From Dechloromonas sp. CZR5 (GTDB lineage: Bacteria > Pseudomonadota > Gammaproteobacteria > Burkholderiales > Rhodocyclaceae): 64,000 bases of DNA. Position numbers and translations under genes: made by a program. The notes beneath the pieces are model-generated. The model did no database searches, was not told the origin of the DNA, and saw nothing but the letters and a program-made list of their open reading frames with translations. The stretch is taken from the NCBI RefSeq assembly GCF_008711155.1, contig NZ_VUYQ01000005.1, forward strand, positions 186,001 to 250,000, read 5' to 3'. Below are positions 54,596 to 63,520 of this stretch, one piece after another (the first letter of the stretch is position 1; every line of letters starts with the position of its first letter).

Positions 54596-56317
54596 TTATG
54601 CAATCCCCGGATTGTTCGCTGACCCCTTCAGCGTCGGAAGATTGAGTTTAACCGGCTTGACGGTCTTGATGTCGCGCAGATAGGTGGCAACGACTTCCCA
54701 GATCGGCGCACCGGCGTTCTTCGCCTCTTCGGAGACGGGCGCCCAGCCGGCGACCTTGTAAGTCTTGGCCGGATCGATCGCCTGTCCCTTGAGCATCATG
54801 TTCTGGATGCGGTTGCCCATCTTCGCCGTCGGGTCGCAGGTCCATTGCAGGCCGCCGACGCGCACCATGTCGCCGCCTTGCTGGTAATACGGATCGGGGT
54901 TGAACAGGTTGTCGCAGACGTCTTCGAGCACCGTCTTGATCATCTCGCCACTCATGTTGGTCACCGTGGTCCACGGATAGGTGATGGCGGTCTGGTCGAG
55001 CACATGCTCCATCAGGATGGGCTGGCCGGGCAGCAGCGAGGTGCCCCAGCGGAAGCCGGGGGAGAAGGCGATCTCGGCATCCTTGACGGCCATCAGCGCA
55101 TCGAGGATGACCTGGTCGAAGGTGCCGTTGAAGTTGCCGCGGCGGTACAGGGTTCCTTCGGTGACGGCCAGTTGTTCGTTCAATTTCGGCAGGTAGGGCG
55201 CGCGGGCCTTGTCGATCAGGGCCTGCATTTCCTTGTCGGCCGGTAGCAGGTTGGCGAAGACCGGCAGCAGCTTGTAGCGGAAATCGGCGATCTTGCCGTT
55301 CTTCACGTCGAAGTCGAGGACGCCGAGGTACTTGCCGTTGGAGCCGGCGTTGGTGACCAGGGTCTGGCCGCCGCCATTCTTGACGACGACGGGGGCGGGC
55401 ATGCCGTCATGGGTGTGACCGCCGAGGATGGCGTCGATGCCGCGCACGCGGGAAGCCATCTTGAGATCGACGTCCATGCCGTTGTGCGACAGCACGACGA
55501 CGACCTGCGCACCGGCAGCGCGGGCCTCGTCGACGGTCTTCTGCATGTTCTCTTCCTGGATGCCGAAGCTCCAGTTCGGGGTCTGCCAGCGCGGGTTGGC
55601 AATGGGTGTGTAGGGGAAGGCCTGGCCGATGATGGCGACCGGAACGCCGTTGATCTTTTTCATCACGAACGGCTTGAAGACGGCATCGCCGAAGTCGGTG
55701 GTCTTGACGTTCTGGGCGACGATATCGATGTGGCCGGCGAAATCCTTTTCCTCGATTTCCTTGACGCGCGCCTCGCCGTAGGTCGACTCCCAGTGCAGGG
55801 TCATGACATTGACGCCGAGCGCCTTGCAGGCATCGACCATGTCCTGGGCGTTGCTCCACAGCGCCGTGCCGGAGCCTTGCCAGGTGTCGCCGCCGTCGAG
55901 GAGCAACGCACCCGGGCGGTTGGCTTTCATGCGCTTGACCAGGGTGGCGAGGTGGGCGAAGCCGCCGACCTTGCCGTAAGTCTGGGCGGCTTTTTCGAAA
56001 TTCAGGTAGGTATAGGCGTGGGCCTCGATGGTGTTGGGCTTGAAGCCGAAGTGCTTGAGCAGGTTGTCGCCGACGAGGTGCGGCACCTTGCCGAATTGGT
56101 CGCCGAAGCCAAGGTTGACGTTGGGTTCGCGGAAATAGATGGGCAGCAACTGGGCATGACAGTCGGTGATGTGCAGCAGGCTGACGTTGCCGAATTTCGG
56201 CAGGTCATACAGCTTGGCGGCACCTTTTTCGGCCAGGGCGAAATCGCTGTGCAGCGACATGCCGCCGGCGGCGGCGACGGCCATCACTTGAAGGAATTCC
56301 CGACGATTCATGCTCAT
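54596..56317 (-). CDS. soxB: Thiosulfohydrolase SoxB
   Basis: A 573-residue periplasmic dimanganese enzyme that removes sulfate from thiosulfonate-loaded SoxY. A Tat signal (NRREFLQVMAVAAAGG) fits export of a folded metalloprotein. The calcineurin-like phosphoesterase part has LLHITDCHAQL, LDGGDTWQGSGTAL, LSHNGMDVDLKMA and GGHTHDGMP; the 5'-nucleotidase C-terminal domain follows. The ATG at 56317 has AAGGAA upstream. A hairpin terminator lies between soxX and soxB, so soxB may be expressed partly by read-through or from its own promoter. Confidence 0.97.
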   Translation of the reverse strand: MSMNRREFLQVMAVAAAGGMSLHSDFALAEKGAAKLYDLPKFGNVSLLHITDCHAQLLPIYFREPNVNLGFGDQFGKVPHLVGDNLLKHFGFKPNTIEAHAYTYLNFEKAAQTYGKVGGFAHLATLVKRMKANRPGALLLDGGDTWQGSGTALWSNAQDMVDACKALGVNVMTLHWESTYGEARVKEIEEKDFAGHIDIVAQNVKTTDFGDAVFKPFVMKKINGVPVAIIGQAFPYTPIANPRWQTPNWSFGIQEENMQKTVDEARAAGAQVVVVLSHNGMDVDLKMASRVRGIDAILGGHTHDGMPAPVVVKNGGGQTLVTNAGSNGKYLGVLDFDVKNGKIADFRYKLLPVFANLLPADKEMQALIDKARAPYLPKLNEQLAVTEGTLYRRGNFNGTFDQVILDALMAVKDAEIAFSPGFRWGTSLLPGQPILMEHVLDQTAITYPWTTVTNMSGEMIKTVLEDVCDNLFNPDPYYQQGGDMVRVGGLQWTCDPTAKMGNRIQNMMLKGQAIDPAKTYKVAGWAPVSEEAKNAGAPIWEVVATYLRDIKTVKPVKLNLPTLKGSANNPGIA

Positions 56318-56350
56318 GTTTGTGTTCCTTGGAGTTGTGTTCTCGTTGCG

Positions 56351-56382
56351 CAAAAAGACCCGACGACCGAAGCCGTCGGGTT
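56351..56382 (-). terminator. Hairpin terminator between soxX and soxB
   Basis: On the minus strand ACCCGACG and CGTCGGGT pair around a GC-rich loop with TTCG, followed by CTTTTTG. It lies 12 bases past the soxX stop and 34 bases before the soxB start, in the direction of sox transcription, so it may dampen soxB expression. Confidence 0.75.
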
Positions 56383-56393
56383 AATCACGCAAG

Positions 56394-57041
56394 TTAATCT
56401 TTGTTAACCGGCGATTCCGGATCGACCAGGAAGGCCACGATATGGGTGATCTGCTCCGGGGTCAGCCAGCTGTGCAGGCCGAAGCGCGGCATGTTGGTGC
56501 AGGCCGTGAAGGCATTGGAGTTGTAGATCTTGTCGTAGGCGTATTTGACGATCTCCTCCGCGTTGCCGCGAATCTTGCCGAAGTGGTGCAGGCTCGGGCC
56601 AATGGTGCCGTAGGCGACTTCCTTCTTGGCCAGTTCGTGGCAGGCGTAGCAGTTGCCGCCCCGCACCCGGCCGGCGGGGTCCGGCTGGATGAAGCCGATG
56701 TGGCCGCCGGTGCCGACCGCAGCGAGCTTCTCGCCTTCCTTCCAGTCGCCGATCAGCTTGCCGTCCACCGGGTAGCGGATGGTTGCGGCGTTCTGCCTTT
56801 CGAGCTTCTGGCCGATCGGGCGCGGCGGGTTGTCGCGGTATTGCAGGCAGGTCTTCATCGTGTCGTCCTGCTCCAGGCGCGTCATCCAGTATTTCGGATT
56901 GTCGGCACGGAACGAGGTGCGGAACATCTGCTCGGCTTCCTTGACGAATTTTCCGCCCGGCGCTTCGACGGCCTTCTGGGCGAATGCCGGAAGCGACAGG
57001 GCCAGGGCGAACGTCGCGACGAGGCTGGTTTTCAGTTTCAT
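56394..57041 (-). CDS. soxX: Sulfur-oxidation cytochrome SoxX
   Basis: A 215-residue periplasmic monohaem cytochrome c, partner of SoxA in joining thiosulfate to SoxY. The signal ends PAFAQ; the haem site is CYACH near residue 134 and the axial Met is in NMPRFG near 193. The N-terminal part (about 25-120) is longer than in the smallest SoxX proteins. The ATG at 57041 is set by the signal peptide; the frame is open upstream in soxA but is not coding there. Confidence 0.95.
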   Translation of the reverse strand: MKLKTSLVATFALALSLPAFAQKAVEAPGGKFVKEAEQMFRTSFRADNPKYWMTRLEQDDTMKTCLQYRDNPPRPIGQKLERQNAATIRYPVDGKLIGDWKEGEKLAAVGTGGHIGFIQPDPAGRVRGGNCYACHELAKKEVAYGTIGPSLHHFGKIRGNAEEIVKYAYDKIYNSNAFTACTNMPRFGLHSWLTPEQITHIVAFLVDPESPVNKD

Positions 57042-57055
57042 GGTCGTCTCCCCGT

Positions 57056-57871
57056 TCAGCGCTTGATGCCCGGCGTTTCCATCACGGTGCCGGTTGCGGT
57101 TTTTTGCAGATAGGTTTCCAGCGCGATGATCGAATCGGCCAGATAGTTCGGCTCGGGCCAGCGAGCCTGACGCATGCAGTCGATCAGGCGACGCTGCATG
57201 GTCCACACCGCACCTTGCGACACGCGGTAGGACGGCCAGGTCTTCATGGCCGTGCCGGCGCCATCCTTTGTGGTCAGATTGCCCAGCTCCTGGAGGCGGA
57301 TGCGCTTGCCTTCCTGGCCGTGGCAGATCGAGCAGGAGAAGTCCTGCGGACCGGAGCGGCGGTAAAAGATGTACTCGCCCATCTTGGCCATCTTGGCCTC
57401 TTCCGGGTGCGTTGCCGGTACGTTGATCGGCTTGCCGTTCGACTTGGCGCCGATGAAGGTCACCAAGGCTTCGATGTCGGATTCGGTGCCGGGCCTGGAG
57501 TACCAGTTTTTGGTCGCCTCGGCGACCGTGAAGCCTTGCAGCGTCACCATGCAATGCACGAGACGTGACTCGACATCCATGACCTTGCCGGTGTCCTTGA
57601 AATACCTGGGCAGGCTGGCGTAGGCGCCTTCGAGCTTGCCCGGGCCGAGGCCGAGGTCGCATTGCTCGAGCGAGGCTTTCTTGGGGCCGCGCTTCTCGGA
57701 CCACAGGCCTTCGCCCTTGACTTCGAGCAGGTCGGCCGGGTTGCCGTCGGCCAGGGCTTCACGATACTTGGCCAGTTCGTCTGCGACCTTGCTGTCCTGC
57801 GCCAGGGCAGGGCTGGCGAAAGCGCCGAGTAGTGCCGCACTGGCCAGCGTTCTGATGAAACGGTGGAACAT
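57056..57871 (-). CDS. soxA: Sulfur-oxidation cytochrome SoxA
   Basis: A 271-residue periplasmic protein that with SoxX oxidatively couples thiosulfate to the SoxY cysteine. The signal ends SPALA. One standard haem site, CSICH near residue 179, is present; the conserved Cys ligand of the active haem is in LIDCMRQARWP, and CDLG and HCMV show the residual first-domain cysteines, as in single-haem SoxA. It precedes soxX by 14 bases. Confidence 0.96.
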   Translation of the reverse strand: MFHRFIRTLASAALLGAFASPALAQDSKVADELAKYREALADGNPADLLEVKGEGLWSEKRGPKKASLEQCDLGLGPGKLEGAYASLPRYFKDTGKVMDVESRLVHCMVTLQGFTVAEATKNWYSRPGTESDIEALVTFIGAKSNGKPINVPATHPEEAKMAKMGEYIFYRRSGPQDFSCSICHGQEGKRIRLQELGNLTTKDGAGTAMKTWPSYRVSQGAVWTMQRRLIDCMRQARWPEPNYLADSIIALETYLQKTATGTVMETPGIKR

Positions 57872-57950
57872 GAGTTACTCCTCCAGAGGGGTAAGTACTG
57901 CGCCGGCAGCGGCGGTCTTTGCCGCTTCGCTGCCGCAATTCGAACGACGA

Positions 57951-58262
57951 TCAGCCGATGGTGGCTTCGTCGGAGCGGCTGTCGCCCTTGTTGTCCTTCC
58001 AGCTCACCGTGATCTTGTCGCCCTTGGCGCCGCCCTTGAACTTGAAGGCGAGGTAGGGATTCTTCGACACGGACGGGCCGAACTCGCTGCTCAGCACGGT
58101 CTTGTCGCCATGCTTGGCAACCAGTTCGGTGATGAACCAGGCCGGTACGATGGCGCCGTTGGCATCCTTGCGCTGCCCGGTTTCCATTTCGTGGCTGACC
58201 AGGACTTTGACTTCGGTAACGCCGTCCTTGTTGGCGGCGCGGATTTTCATTGGGTTGCCCAT
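57951..58262 (-). CDS. soxZ: Sulfur-oxidation carrier subunit SoxZ
   Basis: A 103-residue beta-sandwich that pairs with SoxY. It has the family's NPMKIRAANKDGVTEVKVLVSHEMETG opening region and GDKITVSWKDNKG near the end. No signal peptide is present, so it is co-exported with SoxY through Tat. It follows soxY by 25 bases. Confidence 0.96.
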   Translation of the reverse strand: MGNPMKIRAANKDGVTEVKVLVSHEMETGQRKDANGAIVPAWFITELVAKHGDKTVLSSEFGPSVSKNPYLAFKFKGGAKGDKITVSWKDNKGDSRSDEATIG

Positions 58263-58287
58263 GTTTTGCTCCTTGAATTCGTATCGA

Positions 58288-58755
58288 TTAACCGCCGCAG
58301 CCGCCGAGGGTGACCTTGATTTCCTTGGTCGCCATGAAGAACTTGCCGTCCGACTTGACCAGGGCGTAGATGTTCGAGGTCTGGCCCATCTTGACGCGGG
58401 TCTGGACGTTGGCTTCGGTGCCTTCCGGCAGCGTGAAGGTGGCGGCCAGAGCGTTCGGGTTTTTCTCGATCAGGATGGCGACCATGCTGATGTTGGGCAG
58501 TGAGGAGGCGACGCCAACCGGCACCACGGCGCCGTTCTCGGCGATGTCCGGGCCGGTGACCTGCACGTCCTTGCTGTCGGCCGGAGAACCGGCGCCTAGG
58601 GCTTTCAGCGTATCGGCCATGCTCTTGGCGTCGAAGGCTGCCTTGTTCCAGTCGGCCAGGGCCATGCCCGGGGTGATGATGCCGGCGGCGGCCAGCATGC
58701 CCAGCAGGGCGGCGCCGGAGCCGGATTTGAGTACGGTGCGACGTTGATTGTTCAT
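58288..58755 (-). CDS. soxY: Sulfur-carrier protein SoxY
   Basis: A 155-residue protein carrying sulfur intermediates on the Cys of the C-terminal GGCGG motif, which is present at the very end. A Tat signal (QRRTVLKSGSGAALL) exports it with SoxZ. It lies between soxD and soxZ with short gaps, giving soxY-soxZ-soxA-soxX order. Confidence 0.97.
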   Translation of the reverse strand: MNNQRRTVLKSGSGAALLGMLAAAGIITPGMALADWNKAAFDAKSMADTLKALGAGSPADSKDVQVTGPDIAENGAVVPVGVASSLPNISMVAILIEKNPNALAATFTLPEGTEANVQTRVKMGQTSNIYALVKSDGKFFMATKEIKVTLGGCGG

Positions 58756-58780
58756 GACTTCTCCTCTGTAGAAATTGGAA

Positions 58781-59830
58781 TTACTTCGAGCCGGCCAGAA
58801 TCCACTGGACCAGTGTCTTCAGGTCGTCATCCTTGATGTGCGCGTTGGGCGGCATCGGGATCGAACCCCAGACACCCTGGCCGCCGGCCTTGACCTTGGC
58901 GATCAGCCGCGATTCGGCATCGGGCTGGCCCTGGTAGCGGGCGACCACTTCGTTGAAGCCGGGACCGACGATCTTGTTCTTCACGCCATGGCAAGCCATG
59001 CAGCCGCTCTTGGTCGCGAGATCCAGCGTGCTGGCGTCGGCTGCCTTCTTGGCGGCTTCCGGGCCGAGCGTGCGGGTACCGCGCACCGGACCGAAGTTGC
59101 GGTTCTGGTCGGCCAGCTCGCCGTGGGCGGTGCGGGCGTAATCGGGCAGGGTCGAACCGATTTGAACCTCGGGCTTGCAGTTCTTCATGCAGGCCACGTT
59201 CTTCACGTCCGGCACGCCGCCGTTGCCGATGCCACCCTTCTTGGCCGAAGCGCCGGGCCACAGGCCGTGGTCGGTGGTCATGCCGTTGCGGTTGGGGAGC
59301 AGCTTCTGCACGTCGGCGATGTTCTTGTCCGACAGTTCGAAGTCGGCCGGCACGATTTCCTGCAGGTTGAGCAGGTAAGCGAGGATCGCGTAGACCTCGT
59401 CCGGCTTCAGCGACTTGGGGGCGGTCCATGGCATGGCACGCTGGATGTAGTCGAACACCGTCGAAATGGTCGCTACCTTGGTGAAGGTGGTGCGCTGCGG
59501 CAGTTCGCCCGAGGACAGGCCCTTGACGCGGCCGGTCTTGATGTCGTCCTTGGTCGTGCCGCCGGCCAGCGGCGTGAATACCTCGTTGGACTCGCCGAAG
59601 GATCCGTGGCAGGACGCACATTTCTCTTCGAACAGTTCGTTGCCGCGCTCGACATTACCCTTGCCCTTGGGCAGGCCCTTGAAGTCGGGACGAACATCGA
59701 TGTCCCAGGCCTTGACCTCGGCCGGGGTGGCCTGGCGGCCCACGCCGTGGAAGTTGTCGACGGCCGATGCGCTGCTGAATACGCTCATCCCGAGCGCAAC
59801 CGCCAGTATCGATTTAGAGAACCTGGACAT
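58781..59830 (-). CDS. soxD: SoxD, dihaem cytochrome of sulfur dehydrogenase
   Basis: A 349-residue periplasmic cytochrome with two c-type haem sites, CASCH near residue 69 and CMACH near 284. The signal peptide begins MSRFSKSILAVALG. With SoxC it oxidises the sulfane sulfur on SoxY, yielding six extra electrons. A Lys/Gly-rich link lies between the two cytochrome halves. The ATG at 59830 overlaps the soxC end by 17 bases; a longer start in soxC is possible but would lack a clean signal. Confidence 0.95.
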   Translation of the reverse strand: MSRFSKSILAVALGMSVFSSASAVDNFHGVGRQATPAEVKAWDIDVRPDFKGLPKGKGNVERGNELFEEKCASCHGSFGESNEVFTPLAGGTTKDDIKTGRVKGLSSGELPQRTTFTKVATISTVFDYIQRAMPWTAPKSLKPDEVYAILAYLLNLQEIVPADFELSDKNIADVQKLLPNRNGMTTDHGLWPGASAKKGGIGNGGVPDVKNVACMKNCKPEVQIGSTLPDYARTAHGELADQNRNFGPVRGTRTLGPEAAKKAADASTLDLATKSGCMACHGVKNKIVGPGFNEVVARYQGQPDAESRLIAKVKAGGQGVWGSIPMPPNAHIKDDDLKTLVQWILAGSK

Positions 59831-61160
59831 TGGTGACCTCCCCGCTTTCGACGACTTTCCAGGACTGGATCGCATTGTTGTGATAGATCGACTTGGTGCC
59901 GCGCACCTTGCGCAACTGGCCGTATGTCGGCTGTACGTAGCCGGTCTCGTCCATGGCGCGCGACTGCAGGATGGCCGGCTTGCCGTCCCACACCCAGTTG
60001 ATGTTGAAACGGGTCAGCGCCTTGTTCTGGATCGGCCCTTCGAGGCGGGCGCTCTGCCAGTTGATGCCGCCGTCGAAGGAGACATCCACCTGCTTGATGC
60101 GGCCGCGGCCGGACCAGGCCAGCCCGGAGACGTTGAAGAACCCCTTCTCGACCAGGGTCTGGCCGCCCGACGGCGTGGTGATGACGGACTTGCACTCCTG
60201 GATCGAGCTGTACTGGCGATGCAGGCCGTTGGGCAGCAGGTCGATGTAGTGCACCGCCTCGTCCTTGGTGGCGTAGGGCTGGTCGCCGACTTCGATGCGG
60301 CGCAGCCACTTGACCCAGGACACGCCCTGCACGCCGGGGACCACCAGGCGCAGCGGGTAGCCGTTTTCCGGACGCAGCATTTCGCCGTTCTGACCGTAGG
60401 CGACGAAGACTTCGCCGGATTCGACCATTTCCATCGGGATGGTGCGGGTCATCGAGGAGCCGTCGGCGCCTTCGGCCAGCACGTAACGGGCCTTCTTGGT
60501 GTCGACGCCGCAATCCTCCAGCAGGGTTTTCAGCGGCACGCCGGTGAATTCCGAGCAGGACAGCATGCCGTGCGTGTATTGCACGGTCGGCACGGCGACG
60601 TTGCCCCATTCAAGGCCGGTGTTGGCGCCGCATTCGATGAAGTGGATGCGCGATACCGAGGGCATGCGCATCAGCTCATCCATGGTGTAGACCTTGGGTT
60701 TCTTGAGCAGCGAGTCGTCCGAGCCGTTGATCATCAGGCGGTGGCGGGTCGGGTCGACATCCTGCCAGCCCTGGTGATGGCGCTCGAAGTGCAGGCCGGA
60801 CGGCGTGATGATGCCGAACAGCCCTTGCAGCGGGGCAAACGATACCGAGGCGCCGCCGACGCGAGCAAGACCCGGCGATTCGCGGCGGACCAGCTGGCTT
60901 TCGAATTTCGACGGCATGCCGTACGGGTTGGTCGCCACCGGCTGGCCCAGCGACGTGCTCCAGGCCGGCAGGTTGAGAATGTTCGGATCGCCTTCGCTGG
61001 CGCGGGCGGCCAACGGTGCCGCCATGGCGGCGCTGGCGGCCAGGAAGCTCTTGCGCAGGAAGTCGCGGCGCCCGGCGCCAACGGCCTTGACCTGATCTTC
61101 CGACAGGAAGTTCTCCGGAGCGGGCCGCAAACGCCCCGGTTGTTGTGTGATATCACCCAT
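59814..61160 (-). CDS. soxC: SoxC, molybdenum subunit of sulfur dehydrogenase
   Basis: A 448-residue sulfite-oxidase-family molybdoprotein. A Tat signal RRDFLRKSFLAASAA is near residue 32. The molybdopterin domain shows FIECGANTG and GMLSCSEFTGVPL, holding the Cys ligand, and the C-terminal dimerisation domain follows (VDVSFDGGINWQSA). The ATG at 61160 has GGAGGGG upstream. It starts the sox operon proper, 40 bases past the regulator gene. Confidence 0.96.
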   Translation of the reverse strand: MGDITQQPGRLRPAPENFLSEDQVKAVGAGRRDFLRKSFLAASAAMAAPLAARASEGDPNILNLPAWSTSLGQPVATNPYGMPSKFESQLVRRESPGLARVGGASVSFAPLQGLFGIITPSGLHFERHHQGWQDVDPTRHRLMINGSDDSLLKKPKVYTMDELMRMPSVSRIHFIECGANTGLEWGNVAVPTVQYTHGMLSCSEFTGVPLKTLLEDCGVDTKKARYVLAEGADGSSMTRTIPMEMVESGEVFVAYGQNGEMLRPENGYPLRLVVPGVQGVSWVKWLRRIEVGDQPYATKDEAVHYIDLLPNGLHRQYSSIQECKSVITTPSGGQTLVEKGFFNVSGLAWSGRGRIKQVDVSFDGGINWQSARLEGPIQNKALTRFNINWVWDGKPAILQSRAMDETGYVQPTYGQLRKVRGTKSIYHNNAIQSWKVVESGEVTNVQVL

Positions 61161-61200
61161 CTGGAAACACCCCTCCACTCTGTGAGTCAGTTACTGCTAA

Positions 61201-61521
61201 TCACTTTCCGACACCCAGCTCGTCGCCCAGATCGCGGCTTGCCACCGTGATGCTGACCGTCCGGCAGATGTCGACGAAATTGGGATCGACGACCCGGTAA
61301 TAAACCGAACTTCCGTCCCGGCGCCGTTCGACAACCCCGGCGCGGTACAGGATGTTCAAGTGTCGCGAGATGTTGGCTTGCGTCAGGCCAATCTTTTCCA
61401 CGACCTCGTGTACGGGACGCTCTTCGGAACAAAGACAGGAGAGAATGCGCAAACGGGTCGGGTCGGCGAGCAATCCGAAGTAATGCGCTACCTGTTCGAA
61501 GACCTGCAAAGTTTCGTCCAT
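61201..61521 (-). CDS. soxR: ArsR-type sulfur-responsive regulator (SoxR/SqrR/BigR-like)
   Basis: A 106-residue winged-helix repressor. The recognition helix is in LTQANISRHLNIL. Cysteines at positions 29, 31 and 86 (SCLCSEE and VDICRTV) resemble the two-Cys arrangement of SqrR/BigR sensors that form a polysulfide bridge and leave DNA when sulfide or persulfide is present. It is the first gene of the sox operon and divergent from the cytochrome/FCSD pair, so it probably controls both. The ATG at 61521 is favoured over one ten codons upstream. Confidence 0.88.
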   Translation of the reverse strand: MDETLQVFEQVAHYFGLLADPTRLRILSCLCSEERPVHEVVEKIGLTQANISRHLNILYRAGVVERRRDGSSVYYRVVDPNFVDICRTVSITVASRDLGDELGVGK

Positions 61522-61553
61522 GCTGTTCTTTTGATTTCGATCAAGAATCAATG

Positions 61554-61590
61554 TATAACTGCGTACTTATATAGTCAACTACTAATATTG
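61554..61590. promoter_or_regulatory. Divergent control region with two AT-rich palindromes
   Basis: TATAA-N8-TTATA (61554-61571) and, partly overlapping, ATATAGT-N5-ACTAATAT lie between soxR and the cytochrome gene. On the minus strand TTGACT followed by a TATACA-like box at a 15-base distance could be the sox promoter, with the palindrome over it. They are good candidates for ArsR-type operators. Confidence 0.5.
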
Positions 61591-61711
61591 TTGCGACGCA
61601 GCATGCTTTTTGTGCGAAAGGCTCATAACCTTTGTACGATGCTGGTTACGGCAAAAAACAGCACTCCGGCTATATGACAAACAACATCACGATGAGGAAG
61701 GAGATGTCCCG

Positions 61712-62017
61712 ATGAAAATGTTCGTACCTCTTGCCGCAGCCTGTCTGCTGGCGTCCGCCAGCGCAGCGCACGCCGCTGACCCCAACCTCGGCCGCAACCT
61801 GGCCGCCACCTGCGCCAACTGCCACGGCACCAACGGCAATGCCGTCAAGGGTTCCGGAATCGATGGGCTGGCCGGTATTCCCAAGGACAAGACCTTGCAG
61901 AAGCTGGCCGATTTCAGGAGTGGGGACAAGCCGGCCTCGATCATGCATCAGATCGTCAAGGGCTATACCGATGCCCAGCTCGACCTGATCGCCACCTATT
62001 TCGCCGCGCAAAAATAA
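61712..62017 (+). CDS. Monohaem cytochrome c subunit of sulfide dehydrogenase (FccA/SoxE-like)
   Basis: A 101-residue periplasmic cytochrome c: signal peptide ending AAHAA and one haem site CANCHG near residue 33. It lies 11 bases before the flavoprotein gene. In FCSD systems the cytochrome takes electrons from the flavoprotein and passes them to the respiratory chain; a single haem is the FccA small form rather than the dihaem SoxE. AGGAAGGAG provides the ribosome site. Confidence 0.9.
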   Translation: MKMFVPLAAACLLASASAAHAADPNLGRNLAATCANCHGTNGNAVKGSGIDGLAGIPKDKTLQKLADFRSGDKPASIMHQIVKGYTDAQLDLIATYFAAQK

Positions 62018-62028
62018 GGGAGACCGCC

Positions 62029-63306
62029 ATGATGCTGATGAAAAGACGTGATTTCCTGAAAGTCGGTGCGGCGGCCGGCGCGATGGCTTCCCTGTACGGC
62101 TGTGCCGGCGGCGGCAAGGCCAGCGGCCATGTCGTCGTGGTCGGCGGCGGCTACGGTGGCGCCACGGTGGCCAAGTACCTGCGCATGTGGAGCGAAGGCG
62201 GTGTCCAGGTGACGCTGATCGAACGCAATCCGACCTTCATTTCCTGCCCGATTTCCAACCTGGTCATCGGTGGCCAGAAGACGATGGAAGACATCACGAT
62301 CAGTTACGAAGGGTTGCGCAACAAGTGGGGCGTGCGCGTGATCCAGGACGATGTGGTCGCCGTCGATGCAACCAAGAGGACCGTGTCGCTCAAGGGCGGC
62401 AGCGCGCTGAGCTACGACCGCCTGGTGCTGTCGCCGGGCGTCGATTTCATGTGGGACGAGATTCCCGCTCTGAAGGGCGCCGAAGCGCAATCCAAGGTGC
62501 TGCATGCCTGGAAGGCCGGTCCGCAGACCGTCGCGCTGCGCAAGCAGCTGGAATCGATGAAGGATGGCGGCGTCTACGCCATCTCCATTCCCAAGGCGCC
62601 GTATCGCTGCCCGCCGGGACCGTACGAGCGGGCCTGTCTGGTGGCCAATTACTTCAAGCAGAGCAAGCCGAAATCGAAGGTCGTCATCCTCGATGCCAAC
62701 GAGGACGTGATGTCCAAGAAGGGACTGTTCACCAAGGCTTGGAGCGACCTTTACAAGGGTATTGTCGAGTACCGCAACAACAGCGAGGTCAAGGATGTCG
62801 AGGTCGGCAGCAACACCGCTGTCCTCGAATTCGACAAGTTCAAGGCCGACGTGCTCAACATCATTCCGCCGCATCGTGCCGGCGACATTGCGCACAAGTC
62901 GGGCATCAAGCTGGTCAACAACCGCTGGGTGGACATCAACTGGCTGAGCATGGAGTCGACCAGCACGCCGGGCATCCATGTGCTGGGCGATGCCATCTTC
63001 CCGGCGCCGACCATGCCCAAGTCCGGCCACATGGCCAACCAGCACGGCAAACTGGCCGCCGCCGCGATCCTCAACATGCTGTCCGGCCAGGAACCCAACC
63101 CGGAACCGGTGGTGATGAATACCTGCTACAGCTTCGTCGATAGCAAGAATGTCATCCACGTTTCGTCCGTCCACCAGTACGATGCCGCAACCAAGACCGT
63201 GCAGCCGGTCAAGGGGGCCGGCGGCGTGTCGGCGGCGCGTAACGAGCTGGAAGGCAAGGTCGCGCTGGGTTGGGCCCAGAATATCTGGGCCGACATGCTG
63301 GCCTGA
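62029..63306 (+). CDS. fccB: Flavocytochrome c sulfide dehydrogenase flavoprotein (FccB/SoxF)
   Basis: A 425-residue periplasmic FAD enzyme oxidising sulfide to sulfur or polysulfide. A Tat signal (KRRDFLKVGAAAGAMASLYGC) precedes the FAD motif VVVVGGGYGGATVAKYL. Two redox Cys expected in FCSD are seen in FISCPISN and, further on, in YRCPPGPYERACL. The C-terminal domain contains NTCYSF. It forms an operon with the cytochrome and is divergent from soxR. Confidence 0.94.
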   Translation: MMLMKRRDFLKVGAAAGAMASLYGCAGGGKASGHVVVVGGGYGGATVAKYLRMWSEGGVQVTLIERNPTFISCPISNLVIGGQKTMEDITISYEGLRNKWGVRVIQDDVVAVDATKRTVSLKGGSALSYDRLVLSPGVDFMWDEIPALKGAEAQSKVLHAWKAGPQTVALRKQLESMKDGGVYAISIPKAPYRCPPGPYERACLVANYFKQSKPKSKVVILDANEDVMSKKGLFTKAWSDLYKGIVEYRNNSEVKDVEVGSNTAVLEFDKFKADVLNIIPPHRAGDIAHKSGIKLVNNRWVDINWLSMESTSTPGIHVLGDAIFPAPTMPKSGHMANQHGKLAAAAILNMLSGQEPNPEPVVMNTCYSFVDSKNVIHVSSVHQYDAATKTVQPVKGAGGVSAARNELEGKVALGWAQNIWADMLA

Positions 63307-63326
63307 GCACTTACAGGTCGCTCGCA

Positions 63327-63363
63327 AGAAAAAGAGGCCGCCATTGCGGCCTCTTTTATTTTC
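63327..63363. terminator. Terminator after fccB
   Basis: An A-rich start, stem AAAGAGGCCGC/GCGGCCTCTTT with a CATT-type loop and TTATTTT following. It closes the cytochrome/fccB operon 20 bases past the stop. Confidence 0.92.
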
Positions 63364-63520
63364 AAGCGCTCATTGCTGCGGGGAGCCCTCGTTCATACGG
63401 CAGGATGGATGTTTGAATTGGTCGATTTTTAAAGATTTGTAGGCAGGCGTTGCTTACATTCGGGTTCGGTTAGTAGAATCATTTTTTGAATTTTTGTGAT
63501 CCTGCTTTTGTGAGAGAGCG

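Noticed and set aside
56394..57704. A 436-codon frame including soxX with a long upstream extension
   Set aside because: The extension overlaps most of soxA in another frame and lacks domain similarity; a signal peptide starts at 57041.
57872..57950. Terminator between soxA and soxZ
   Set aside because: A GGCAGCG/CGCTGCC hairpin is present but no T-tract follows; more likely an mRNA structure within the operon.
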